From positions 1 to 15,208 of the forward strand of contig NZ_JAIWNX010000186.1 in the NCBI RefSeq assembly GCF_020217185.1: a stretch of 15,208 bases of DNA, written 5' to 3'. Shown one piece after another: positions 1-6,563 of this stretch (its first letter is position 1; the number at the start of each line of letters is the position of its first letter). The notes beneath the pieces were generated by a model. That model was not told the origin of the DNA. It worked only from the letters and a program-made list of their open reading frames with translations, and ran no database searches. The DNA is from Asticcacaulis sp. (GTDB taxonomy: Bacteria > Pseudomonadota > Alphaproteobacteria > Caulobacterales > Caulobacteraceae). A program made the translations under genes and the position numbers.

Positions 1-651
1 CGCGGCCCCGGTCCAGTTGACGACGGGCAGGTCGTTGATGGTGAAGGCCACACTGGCCTCCGACTTGCGGATTTTGATGCGGTAAGGCGGGCGGGCATCT
101 TCGACATCGGGGAGGGGGTCCGCCCCCTGCGCCAGCATCTCAAAGCCCGGTGCGTAGCGCAGATTGGCCAGGTGGAAGGCGCGTTCCTCCTCCCAGCGGC
201 GGCGGAAATAGGAGATCTGCAAGGCCTTGACGTCGCTCTTGGTATATTGGTCGTAGATGCCGGCGCGGGCTTTCAGCTTGGGCGAAAGAATATGCTCGCC
301 ATTCACCCCGCCGGCGGCAAAAAACAGGATGCACAGGCCGGGCTCTTTCAGCGGCCAGAAGTTCCAGCTGATCTCGACATGATCAGGAAAGATTTCCGGG
401 CACCAAAAGACAAAGTTCGAGGCCTGTCCTTCGGCGGCATCACGCAGCGCGCTCAACTGCATGCGGCCATTGGGGAAATCGACCTTGGCATCGCCTTCCA
501 TTTTGAACTTTGCCACATCGGTAGCGGCCTTCAGCGGATTGGCATAGATCAGCTCACCCGCCTCGGCCGCAAACAGCGAAGGGGCCAGAAGCGAGGAAGA
601 GGCTGAGGCGGCCAGACCGGAGGCCAGCCACTGACGACGCGAAAGGCTCAT
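1..651 (-). CDS. DUF1961 family exported protein (partial, C-terminus off left edge)
   Basis: The first 217 codons of this gene are present and the frame stays open to the window edge. The N-terminus has a twin-arginine motif (SRRQWL, residues 4-9), then a hydrophobic alanine/serine-rich stretch ending near FAAEAG, so export by the Tat pathway is likely. The mature part looks like the DUF1961 family, which has a concanavalin/jelly-roll type fold. Recognisable blocks are FVFWCPEIFPDHVEISWNFW, LCILFFAAGG, YFRRRWEEERAFHLANLR and AQGADPLPDVEDA. No catalytic activity can be assigned from these; binding or cleaving a rhamnose-containing glycan is a guess from context. The gene starts 40 bp after the rhaI stop on the same strand, so the two are probably co-transcribed. 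The ATG at 651 is preceded by a modest AGAGA. Family call fairly sure; function unknown. Confidence 0.8.
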   Translation of the reverse strand, partial: MSLSRRQWLASGLAASASSSLLAPSLFAAEAGELIYANPLKAATDVAKFKMEGDAKVDFPNGRMQLSALRDAAEGQASNFVFWCPEIFPDHVEISWNFWPLKEPGLCILFFAAGGVNGEHILSPKLKARAGIYDQYTKSDVKALQISYFRRRWEEERAFHLANLRYAPGFEMLAQGADPLPDVEDARPPYRIKIRKSEASVAFTINDLPVVNWTGAA

Positions 652-691
652 GCGAAATCTCTGAAAGGGTTGTGCCGATTATACGCGCGAA

Positions 692-2032
692 TCAGACGAT
701 TCCGCCGCCGTGCGCCGCGCGGGTTTTGCGTACCTTGGCTTTTTCGGCGCGGTAGCCGGTGGCGCGGAAGGCCAGCATGGGGTCAATGGCCCCGCCCTTA
801 CGCAGACGCGCCATGGCCAGAGCCGGGCGCACATCCGTCTCATAGGCCATACGCAGGCAATGGTGGGCCATCATCACGTCGTTATTGGCCTGATGCTCTT
901 TCAGTGCCTTGCGATCAACGATCAGCGCCTTGACATAGGCCCCGGCAATGGCGCGCGCCGAATTGAGCAGGCTCTCAATAGGGTCGGTCACGTTGTGCGA
1001 CTGATCCATCATATAGGCCGGATTGAACTGCCCCTTGGCGCGCGTTTCGGCATAGACCAGTTCGTTGAAGATCAGGAAGAGCTGGAAGGGGTTGAGCGAC
1101 CCGGCGTCGAGGTCATCGTCGCCGTATTTGGAGTCGTTGAAGTGGAAGCCGCCCAGCTTGCCGAACTGCGCCAGCCGCGCCACGATCAGCTCGATATTCA
1201 CCGTCGGCGCGTGGTGGCCGAGATCGACCAGACACTGCGCCTTGGGGCCCAGCGTCTGCGCACAGAGGATGGAGGTTCCCCAGTCCTGAATGACGGTTGC
1301 GTAGAAGGCCGGCTCATAGAGCTTGTGCTCGATAAACAGCCGCCAGTCGTGCGGCAGGGCGGCATAGATCGCCTTCATGCTCTCCAGATAGCGCTCCAGT
1401 GTGTCGGCAAACTCGTTCTGACCGGCAAAGTTCGAGCCGTCGCCGATCCACACGGTCAGGGCCTTGGCGCCCAGCCGGTCGCCGATCTCGATACATTCGA
1501 GATTGTGCTCGATGGCCTGCGCACGGGTGGCGGGATCTGAATGGGTCAGCGAGCCGTACTTATAGGACAGCCGCTGCCCCGGCTGATCCTGAAAGGTGTT
1601 GGAATTGACCGCGTCAAAGCCCATCCCGTAGGCGTGGGCAAAGTCGCGCACCTCGTCGATATCGTTGGCCTTGTCCCACGGAAAATGCAGTGAGATGCGC
1701 GGCGTCAGGCCCGACACCTGATGCACGGCAGCGCAGTCTTCGATCTTTTCCAGAATATTGGTGGGCTCACCCGGCATGGGGAAGCGGGCAAAGCGCGTAC
1801 CGCCCGACACCATGCCCCAGCTCGGGATGCCGACCTCAAGCGTCATCAGGCGATCGACCACGTGCTCGATATCGACCCCCACGCGCGCCAATCTGACGCC
1901 CAGAGCTTCATAATCGGCCATATGCGCCGCCATCAGCCGCGCATTCTCCCGATCAATAATGTCCTGCGGCAGGGCCGACTGGGTCTTTTTGACGGCGACA
2001 TAGCCCATTCGGGGTGTCCATTCCTTCAGCAC
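692..2032 (-). CDS. rhaI: L-rhamnose isomerase (RhaI, Pseudomonas/rhizobial type)
   Basis: Converts L-rhamnose to L-rhamnulose in the cytoplasm, the first committed step of phosphorylative rhamnose catabolism. The 446-residue protein matches the P. stutzeri-type RhaI (about 430 residues, metal-dependent TIM barrel) rather than E. coli RhaA. Metal ligands known in the P. stutzeri enzyme are all present with a constant offset: E235 (EHKLYEP), D270 and H273 (VDLGHH), H297 (FHFND), D305/D307 (YGDDDLDAG) and D343 (MMDQSHN). Conserved barrel motifs SLHFPWDKA (114-122) and TVWIGDGSNF (193-202) are intact. The GTG start at 2032 is backed by a GGAGG box five bases upstream; an in-frame ATG at residue 9 lacks one. 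An out-of-frame ATG-TGC-TGA overlaps the start and is probably incidental. It is divergent from rhaB and followed by the DUF1961 gene. Enzymes of this type can accept other aldoses, but the neighbours fix the role. Confidence 0.97.
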   Translation of the reverse strand: MLKEWTPRMGYVAVKKTQSALPQDIIDRENARLMAAHMADYEALGVRLARVGVDIEHVVDRLMTLEVGIPSWGMVSGGTRFARFPMPGEPTNILEKIEDCAAVHQVSGLTPRISLHFPWDKANDIDEVRDFAHAYGMGFDAVNSNTFQDQPGQRLSYKYGSLTHSDPATRAQAIEHNLECIEIGDRLGAKALTVWIGDGSNFAGQNEFADTLERYLESMKAIYAALPHDWRLFIEHKLYEPAFYATVIQDWGTSILCAQTLGPKAQCLVDLGHHAPTVNIELIVARLAQFGKLGGFHFNDSKYGDDDLDAGSLNPFQLFLIFNELVYAETRAKGQFNPAYMMDQSHNVTDPIESLLNSARAIAGAYVKALIVDRKALKEHQANNDVMMAHHCLRMAYETDVRPALAMARLRKGGAIDPMLAFRATGYRAEKAKVRKTRAAHGGGIV

Positions 2033-2088
2033 ATGGGCCTCCAGATAGGGTTAAAAGACGGACAGAGTCAAATCAACAGACTGTTCAA

Positions 2089-2175
2089 AGTGGAATGGTT
2101 TCTTTCGAAATCATTCCGCTCAAGCCGCCATTGCGGCGGCGGCCAAGGTGGCGAAGCCACCGCCCGGCGAGGGGC
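2089..2175 (+). repeat. Dispersed palindromic repeat, copy 1
   Basis: This 87-bp block matches 15121-15207. The last 55 bases (from 2121) differ at one position only and the first 32 differ at five. It folds into three hairpins. The first is 13 bp at 2089-2101 / 2108-2120 (AGTGGAATGGTTT / AAATCATTCCGCT); its two imperfect pairs are G.U if the plus strand is transcribed. The second pairs GCCGCC (2124-2129) with GGCGGC (2135-2140). The third is GGTGGC-GAA-GCCACC (2147-2161). It does not encode an obvious protein. Which strand is functional, if any, is inferred from the wobble pattern. Confidence 0.85.
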
Positions 2176-2185
2176 CAGGATCAAA

Positions 2186-2226
2186 TCCAGATCAGGATGT
2201 TTCCATCGGAAGCATCCTGATCTGGA
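2186..2226 (+). repeat. Long hairpin next to repeat copy 1
   Basis: TCCAGATCAGGATG (2186-2199) and CATCCTGATCTGGA (2213-2226) are a perfect 14-bp inverted repeat. The stem continues inward through T2200/G2212 (a wobble on the plus strand) and TTCC/GGAA to a 3-base loop, giving a 19-bp stem. It lies 10 bp after the dispersed repeat and may be the last part of the same element. No T-run follows, so it is not a standard intrinsic terminator. Confidence 0.8.
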
Positions 2227-2370
2227 GAACGGTCTGGATGTGGCGCGCACGCCACGCCATATATGAGAGCGCGGGGAAACAACCCCTCAACCTGTTTTTT
2301 GTGGGCGCAGACGCGCTTTTCTTATAGGGTGGGAGACTAACGGAAATAGCGGCGGAAAACAATCTCTGTT

Positions 2371-2395
2371 GCTAATTTTCGATCAATAATGATCG
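2371..2395 (+). promoter_or_regulatory. Candidate rhaB promoter -10 region and DeoR operator
   Basis: CGATCA-ATAA-TGATCG (2380-2395) is a 6-4-6 inverted repeat placed 72 bp before the rhaB start. GCTAATTT at 2371-2378 resembles the Caulobacter housekeeping -10 (GCTANAWC), although no convincing -35 is seen. A repressor on the dyad would cover the likely transcription start. A related sequence, TTCGATCA followed by TCAAT, sits upstream of the DeoR gene at 4047-4059. That these are the regulator's binding sites is inference. Confidence 0.4.
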
Positions 2396-2402
2396 GCAAT
2401 GG

Positions 2403-2460
2403 ACGGGAAAGCCGGTATTGGGCTCCCGTTCGCTCACGAAAGAGCGGCTGAGGTCGGGAG
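2403..2460 (+). promoter_or_regulatory. rhaB leader with two competing hairpins, one covering the RBS
   Basis: The rhaB ribosome binding site GGGAG (2456-2460, six bases before the GTG) lies in CGGGAG, which can pair with CTCCCG at 2423-2428. An inner CGCTC/GAGCG stem (2431-2435 / 2442-2446) supports that fold. The same upstream bases can instead pair with ACGGG at 2403-2407 plus AGCC at 2410-2413 (partners 2421-2429), which frees the RBS. The two folds exclude each other. No known riboswitch class is recognised; regulation is inferred from pairing alone. Confidence 0.4.
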
Positions 2461-2466
2461 TGAAGG

Positions 2467-3984
2467 GTGCGCAATAGCCTGAGAGACGTGTCGGTAAGCC
2501 CCGTGACGGAGACGGTTCCGTCGGCGGACGGTTACGCGATGACGGGAGTCTCCGGGGGCCATACGCGCGCCGCCGTGACGGGCGAGGGCGTCTGCGTGGT
2601 CTTTGATGTCGGCAAAACCAATGCCAAGCTGAGCGTCATCGACGCCGAAGGCCAGATCCTCAGCCGTACGACGTTCAAGACGCCGCACCTGCATACGCGG
2701 CTCTATGCGGCCTTCGATGTCGATACCCTGTTTGCGTGGTGCCTGAGCGAGCTGAAGCGCCTGTCGCAGCGCTACCGCATCGAGCGCATCATCCCCGTCG
2801 CGCACGGGGCCGGTTGCGCCTTCCTCAGCGCCGATGAGCAGTTGCTGCAACCCATTCAGGACTACGAAGCCTCGATCCCGCTGCCCTATGAACGCGCCTA
2901 TCAGCGGGTGCGCCCGGCCTTTGAGGAAACCCTGTCGCCGCTTCTGCCCAACGGGCTGAATCTGGGGGCGCAAATCTTCTGGCACGCGCGGCGCGACCCC
3001 AAATTCTTTGAGCGTGTGCGTTATATCCTCTCCTACGCACAGTACTGGACGTGGCGGCTGTCGGGCGTACTGTGCTCGGAGGTCACATCACTGGGTTGTC
3101 ACACCGACCTGTGGAACCCGACACAGGGCACCTTCTCCAGTCTGGCAGTTTCTGAGGGCTGGGCAGAACGCTTTGCGCCGCTACGATCGGCGTGGGAAAA
3201 GGCCGGGCCGTTGCGCCCCGAAATCGCCGAGGCCGTGGGCTTAAGCCCCGACTGTCAGGTGCATGTGGGGCTGCACGATTCCAACGCCGCTCTGGCGCTG
3301 GTCATTGCGCGCCATCAGCACGATGAGGCGGCGGTATTACCGGTCATACTGACGACCGGCACCTGGTATGTTGCCATGGCCCCCGGTATTGCGCCCGCCG
3401 CCGTGTCGGACAGCCTGCGGCCGGATCGCGACTGCCTCGTCAATATCGACGTCTATGGCCGTGCGGTGCCCTGTGCGCGCTTTATGGGCGGGCGGGCTTT
3501 GGAGCTGATCACCAATGGTCATGTCGATGTGCCGGTGACGCTCGACACGGTTCTTGAGGTGATCGGCTCAGGGGCCATGGCCTTGCCGAGCTTCGTTGAT
3601 GCCGGCGGGCCCTTTCCCGGACGGCGCGGCGAAATCGTCGGGCTTGAAACCGATACGCCGCAAACGCGCGCCGCACTGGGCCTGATCTATGTGGCTCTTA
3701 TCGCGGTGACCTCGCTTGATATGATCGCGCCCGCGGATCGGCCCCTGCTGATCGAAGGCCCGGCGGCGCATAATGCCGCCTTCTGCACCCTTCTGGCCGC
3801 CATGCGCGACGCCCCCGTACTCGTCTGCGAAACCTCGTCCGGGGTGACGCGCGGCGCCGGGGCCATGGCCTTTTTCAGCGATCATGTGCCGCCGGTGCCG
3901 GCCTATAAGCCCGTCGAACCGCAGGGCGTTGAGGCCATACGTGCCTACCGCGCCGCCTGGTTAAAGGCGATGGAAAACGATTGA
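2467..3984 (+). CDS. rhaB: L-rhamnulokinase (FGGY family)
   Basis: Phosphorylates L-rhamnulose to L-rhamnulose-1-phosphate with ATP in the cytoplasm, trapping the sugar for aldolase cleavage. The 505-residue protein has the two-domain FGGY kinase layout. The N-terminal phosphate motif is FDVGKTNAKL at residues 46-55; GLHDSNAAL (268-276) carries the likely catalytic base D271; TTGTWY (296-301) is the second ATP-site motif. Fuculokinase-like relatives share these motifs, so specificity rests on the adjacent rhaI, rhaM and regulator. The GTG start is chosen because GGGAG lies six bases upstream. A shorter start at Met25 would remove a weakly conserved extension of about 24 residues and cannot be excluded. 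In rhizobia the functional counterpart is called rhaK. No terminator is seen after it, so the regulator downstream may be partly co-transcribed. Confidence 0.9.
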   Translation: MRNSLRDVSVSPVTETVPSADGYAMTGVSGGHTRAAVTGEGVCVVFDVGKTNAKLSVIDAEGQILSRTTFKTPHLHTRLYAAFDVDTLFAWCLSELKRLSQRYRIERIIPVAHGAGCAFLSADEQLLQPIQDYEASIPLPYERAYQRVRPAFEETLSPLLPNGLNLGAQIFWHARRDPKFFERVRYILSYAQYWTWRLSGVLCSEVTSLGCHTDLWNPTQGTFSSLAVSEGWAERFAPLRSAWEKAGPLRPEIAEAVGLSPDCQVHVGLHDSNAALALVIARHQHDEAAVLPVILTTGTWYVAMAPGIAPAAVSDSLRPDRDCLVNIDVYGRAVPCARFMGGRALELITNGHVDVPVTLDTVLEVIGSGAMALPSFVDAGGPFPGRRGEIVGLETDTPQTRAALGLIYVALIAVTSLDMIAPADRPLLIEGPAAHNAAFCTLLAAMRDAPVLVCETSSGVTRGAGAMAFFSDHVPPVPAYKPVEPQGVEAIRAYRAAWLKAMEND

Positions 3985-4046
3985 AGCCCCTACCCAAAAA
4001 AGGTGCTTCCCACCATGTGGAATGCGCCCTATAAGAATCAATCACA

Positions 4047-4080
4047 TTCGATCATCAATCGCGTAGGGCCGGGACCGGCC
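4047..4080 (+). promoter_or_regulatory. Candidate control region of the DeoR regulator gene
   Basis: The 138-bp gap after rhaB holds TTCGATCATCAAT (4047-4059), matching TTCGATCAATAAT at 2378-2390 in 10 or 11 of 13 positions, and containing CGAT-CATCA-ATCG. Just after it GGCCGG-GA-CCGGCC (4067-4080) is a perfect 6-2-6 dyad that could form a small hairpin. There is no T-run. Self-control by the DeoR protein is plausible but unproven. Confidence 0.3.
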
Positions 4081-4122
4081 GCGCGTATAAGGGTCGTTAC
4101 ACAGAAACGCAGGGCGGGCCAT

Positions 4123-4971
4123 ATGCACCTTCAGGATCGCTGGAAGCTGATCATCGACGAACTCAATCCGGACCGCGTGACCTCGGTCGATGAGCTGACG
4201 GCGCGTCTGGGCGTGTCACCGGCGACGATCCGCCGCGACCTCAATGAGTTGCACGAACTGGGGCATCTGCTGCGCGTGCGCGGCGGGGCCATGCGCATTG
4301 AAGGCAAGCACTTCACGGCCAAGGCCGAACCCAAGACGCCGGAGTTTCAGACCGACAGCCTGATCGGGCAATCGAGCTTTCTGGCCTCGACCATCGTCAA
4401 TGCGCCGGTCAAACGCGCCATTGCCCGCGCCGCGCTCGACTTCCTGAAGCCCGGCATTTCGATGATTATCGACGGCGGCTCGACCACCTACACCATGGCC
4501 AATATGATGGCCAATGAGCCCTATCATGTGCTCACCACCTCCATTCCCATCCTGCAATGTCTGCTCGATCGTTCAAAGGTGAAGGTCACCCTGCCGGGCG
4601 GCGAACTGTTCCGCGAACAGCGCATCATCCTCAACCCGTATGAGGATGGCATGTTGCAGAACTTCTCGGCGGCCAAGATGTTCATTGGTTGTCAGGCCCT
4701 GACGCGCAACGGCCTGATGCAGTCGGACACCCTGCTGGTGCAGTCCGAGCGCCGTCTGATGGAGCGCGCCGATCAGGTGATCGTTCTGGCCGATTCCTCC
4801 AAAATCGACGCCCCGGCCTCGCTGTCGGTGTGCCCGCTGACGGCGATTGACGTGGTGATTACCGATGAAGGGCTGAGCGACGCCGCGCGCGAATGGCTGG
4901 AACACGCCGGTATCGAGGTGCGCATCGCCCAGGTCACCGCCGAAGACCGCAAGGCCTCGGAAGTCGTCTGA
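4123..4971 (+). CDS. rhaR: DeoR-family transcriptional regulator of rhamnose genes
   Basis: A 282-residue DeoR-type repressor. The N-terminal winged helix-turn-helix covers residues 19-43 (TSVDELTARLGVSPATIRRD region), and the C-terminal sugar-phosphate sensor domain has DGGSTTYTMA (117-126), LPGGELF (157-163) and VLADSSKI (221-228), all typical of the family. In rhizobia a DeoR-type RhaR represses the rhamnose catabolic genes, and the position directly after rhaB supports the same role here. The effector is likely rhamnose, rhamnulose or a phosphate of it (inference). ATG at 4123 gives the usual family N-terminus (MHLQDRWKLI); a GTG 120 bp upstream would add 40 residues with no family resemblance. 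The gene ends 5 bp from the stop of the convergent ATPase gene, with no terminator hairpin between them. Confidence 0.9.
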   Translation: MHLQDRWKLIIDELNPDRVTSVDELTARLGVSPATIRRDLNELHELGHLLRVRGGAMRIEGKHFTAKAEPKTPEFQTDSLIGQSSFLASTIVNAPVKRAIARAALDFLKPGISMIIDGGSTTYTMANMMANEPYHVLTTSIPILQCLLDRSKVKVTLPGGELFREQRIILNPYEDGMLQNFSAAKMFIGCQALTRNGLMQSDTLLVQSERRLMERADQVIVLADSSKIDAPASLSVCPLTAIDVVITDEGLSDAAREWLEHAGIEVRIAQVTAEDRKASEVV

Positions 4972-4976
4972 GGCCT

Positions 4977-6173
4977 TTATCCAAAGGACAGACCTCTACG
5001 GTCCCTTAGGGTTGACATCAGCGTCGTCAAAGGCGTCACCCAGATATCGCTCGTGCTAAGGCGGTAGGCCTCGTCGCCCGGATAGACGATGTAGCGATGG
5101 GTTATGCCCAGATCGTCGCAGGCCTGATGAAAGCCTCTTTGCGCCTTCGGCGCTGAGGCGCGTTTAACTTCAATGGCGACCTCAGGCTTGCCCGCCCTGA
5201 CCAGCACGAGGTCGATTTCGGCTCCGGCCTGCGTGCGGTAGAAGTAGGGCTGCCACAGTGATGCCGACAGGCAACTGAGCAGGTTTTCGACGACAAACCC
5301 TTCCCAGCTTGCTCCAATAACCGGATGGCTCAGAAGGCTGTCGGTGTCTTCGATAGCCAGCAGAGCGTGCAGCAAGCCGCTGTCGCGGATATAGACCTTG
5401 GGGGATTTGACCAGCCGCTTGCCGATATTTGCGTACCAGGGCTCAAGGCGGCGCACCAGCAGCAGATCCACCAGTATGTCGAGATAGCGCGATACGGTCT
5501 GTCCACTCAGGCCCAGCCCTTCGCCAAGGCTTGAGGCGTTAAACAGGCCGCCCTGATGGTGAGCCAGCATGGTCCAGAAGCGGCGAAGGGTTTCGGCGGG
5601 CACGCGAAACCCAAATTGCGGCACGTCGCGCTCCAGATAGGTGCGAATAAGATCGAGCCGCCATTTCAGACTTATCGCTTCGCTGCGAGCGGTCAGGCTG
5701 TCCGGATAACCGCCGCGTACCCACAGCGGATTTAGATCTTGCGCGGCGGCTGAGGCGAGTTCAAGCGCGTTAATGCCTGAAAGCTCGGCATAGGCCATGC
5801 GCCCGGCCAGACTTTCGCTGGTCTGACCCAGCAACTCTAGGGAGGCCGAGCCGAGGAACAGGAATTGTCCGCTGCGCTGGCCGTCGCGGCGACGGCGATC
5901 AATAACGCCGCGCAAGGGGGCGAAAATCTCCGGCGCGCGCTGGACCTCATCGAGAATAAGGAGCCGTTCCGGATACTGCGCCTGAAACAACTCGATATCG
6001 CGCACCTGATCCAGATCGCGCGGTCGTTCAAGGTCACGATAGATGCCGTTCAGTTCGTCGCCCAGATTGACGGCCAGCGTCGTCTTACCGATCTGACGCG
6101 GGCCTAACAGCACGACCGCCGGATATTCGGCAAGGAGAGTTATGAGCGTTGACTGTAAGTGGCGTGTAATCAT
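4977..6173 (-). CDS. AAA ATPase with C-terminal DUF4143 domain
   Basis: A 398-residue protein of the AAA_14 + DUF4143 type. Walker A is GPRQIGKT (24-31), Walker B LLILDEVQ (71-78) and the GSA sensor 108-110. Family signatures RTYLERDVPQ (177-186) and WEGFVVENLL (290-299) are present. The C-terminus has AEIDLVL (318-324) and IEVKRA (334-339), the D...ExK pattern of PD-(D/E)XK nuclease-like folds. The biological role of this family is not established and nothing ties it to rhamnose metabolism; it looks like an insertion between the regulator and rhaM. ATG at 6173 gives the family-typical MITRHL start, but has only AAGG touching the start codon as RBS. A longer in-frame start at 6233 would translate through the upstream palindrome. 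It lies 67 bp after rhaM on the same strand. Confidence 0.88.
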   Translation of the reverse strand: MITRHLQSTLITLLAEYPAVVLLGPRQIGKTTLAVNLGDELNGIYRDLERPRDLDQVRDIELFQAQYPERLLILDEVQRAPEIFAPLRGVIDRRRRDGQRSGQFLFLGSASLELLGQTSESLAGRMAYAELSGINALELASAAAQDLNPLWVRGGYPDSLTARSEAISLKWRLDLIRTYLERDVPQFGFRVPAETLRRFWTMLAHHQGGLFNASSLGEGLGLSGQTVSRYLDILVDLLLVRRLEPWYANIGKRLVKSPKVYIRDSGLLHALLAIEDTDSLLSHPVIGASWEGFVVENLLSCLSASLWQPYFYRTQAGAEIDLVLVRAGKPEVAIEVKRASAPKAQRGFHQACDDLGITHRYIVYPGDEAYRLSTSDIWVTPLTTLMSTLRDRRGLSFG

Positions 6174-6213
6174 CCTTGTAAATTTACCATCTATCGGTAA
6201 ATTTACAAGGATG
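6171..6213 (-). promoter_or_regulatory. Perfect 18-bp inverted repeat at the ATPase start
   Basis: CATCCTTGTAAATTTACC (6171-6188) and its exact complement GGTAAATTTACAAGGATG (6196-6213) flank a 7-base spacer. Each arm contains the self-palindrome GTAAATTTAC (6178-6187 and 6197-6206), 19 bp centre to centre. The arm at 6171 includes the ATPase start codon and its RBS. This could be an operator for a dimer pair or a hairpin that hides the start; the AT-rich composition contrasts with its surroundings. No T-run follows, so it is not a rhaM terminator of the usual kind. Confidence 0.7.
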
Positions 6214-6240
6214 TTGGCGGCGCGCTCCGCCAATCGTTTG

Positions 6241-6558
6241 TTACGCCATATAAAAAACCGGCTTCAAATCCTTGGCCACCGGCGAATTGTCGGGGTTTGA
6301 GTCCATGATGTCGGCCATATAGGCCCACCATTTTTTCATCACCGGATGGGCGGGCAGGTCGGCCATGGTGTGATCGTCTGTACGGCGCAGGACGCCAAAC
6401 AGGGTCAGGGTTTCCGGGTCGAGGAAGATCGAATAGTCCGATACCCCGGCCTCGTGCAAAAGGTCGGACAGTTCCGGCCAGATTTCATCGTGGCGCTTCT
6501 GGTATTCGGCCTCAAAGCCCGGCTTGAGCTGCATTTTGAAGGCGTGAATCTGGGTCAT
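6241..6558 (-). CDS. rhaM: L-rhamnose mutarotase
   Basis: Interconverts alpha and beta anomers of L-rhamnose so that the isomerase gets its preferred form. At 105 residues it is the normal family length (E. coli RhaM is 104). The residues equivalent to the E. coli active site are in place: Y19, H23 in [12 protein letters not shown], and the WW pair W77/W78 in KKWWAYM; the C-terminal NPDNSP (88-93) and VFYMA close the ferredoxin-like dimer fold. It starts 5 bp after the esterase stop, with GGGA upstream of the ATG falling across the junction, so the two are translated from one message. Called rhaU in rhizobia. It pairs functionally with rhaI and rhaB on the other side of the locus. Confidence 0.97.
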   Translation of the reverse strand: MTQIHAFKMQLKPGFEAEYQKRHDEIWPELSDLLHEAGVSDYSIFLDPETLTLFGVLRRTDDHTMADLPAHPVMKKWWAYMADIMDSNPDNSPVAKDLKPVFYMA

Positions 6559-6563
6559 GAGGT

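Noticed and set aside
710..1540. Plus-strand open frame of 276 codons opposite rhaI
   Set aside because: rhaI on the other strand has all its metal ligands; this frame has no features of its own.
2033..2040. Two-codon ORF (ATG-TGC-TGA) overlapping the rhaI GTG start as a translational regulator
   Set aside because: The GGAGG box is only three bases from this ATG, but well spaced for the GTG. Most likely a chance overlap.
2033..2085. rhaI promoter with TTGACT (minus strand, 2071-2066) and TTTTAA (2056-2051)
   Set aside because: The gap between the boxes is only nine bases and the -10 is a poor match to the alphaproteobacterial consensus, so it was not annotated.
2089..2226. Insertion sequence or transposon end
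   Set aside because: No transposase frame, no paired terminal inverted repeats around a cargo, and no target-site duplication seen. A REP-like or RNA repeat fits better.
2296..2330. Short GCGC-AGAC-GCGC hairpin followed by TTTT as a terminator
   Set aside because: The stem is only four to five pairs and the T-run is short; too weak to call.
4003..4122. Longer GTG start for the DeoR regulator (40 extra residues)
   Set aside because: The extra residues do not resemble the family, and ATG 4123 gives the normal DeoR N-terminus just before the helix-turn-helix.
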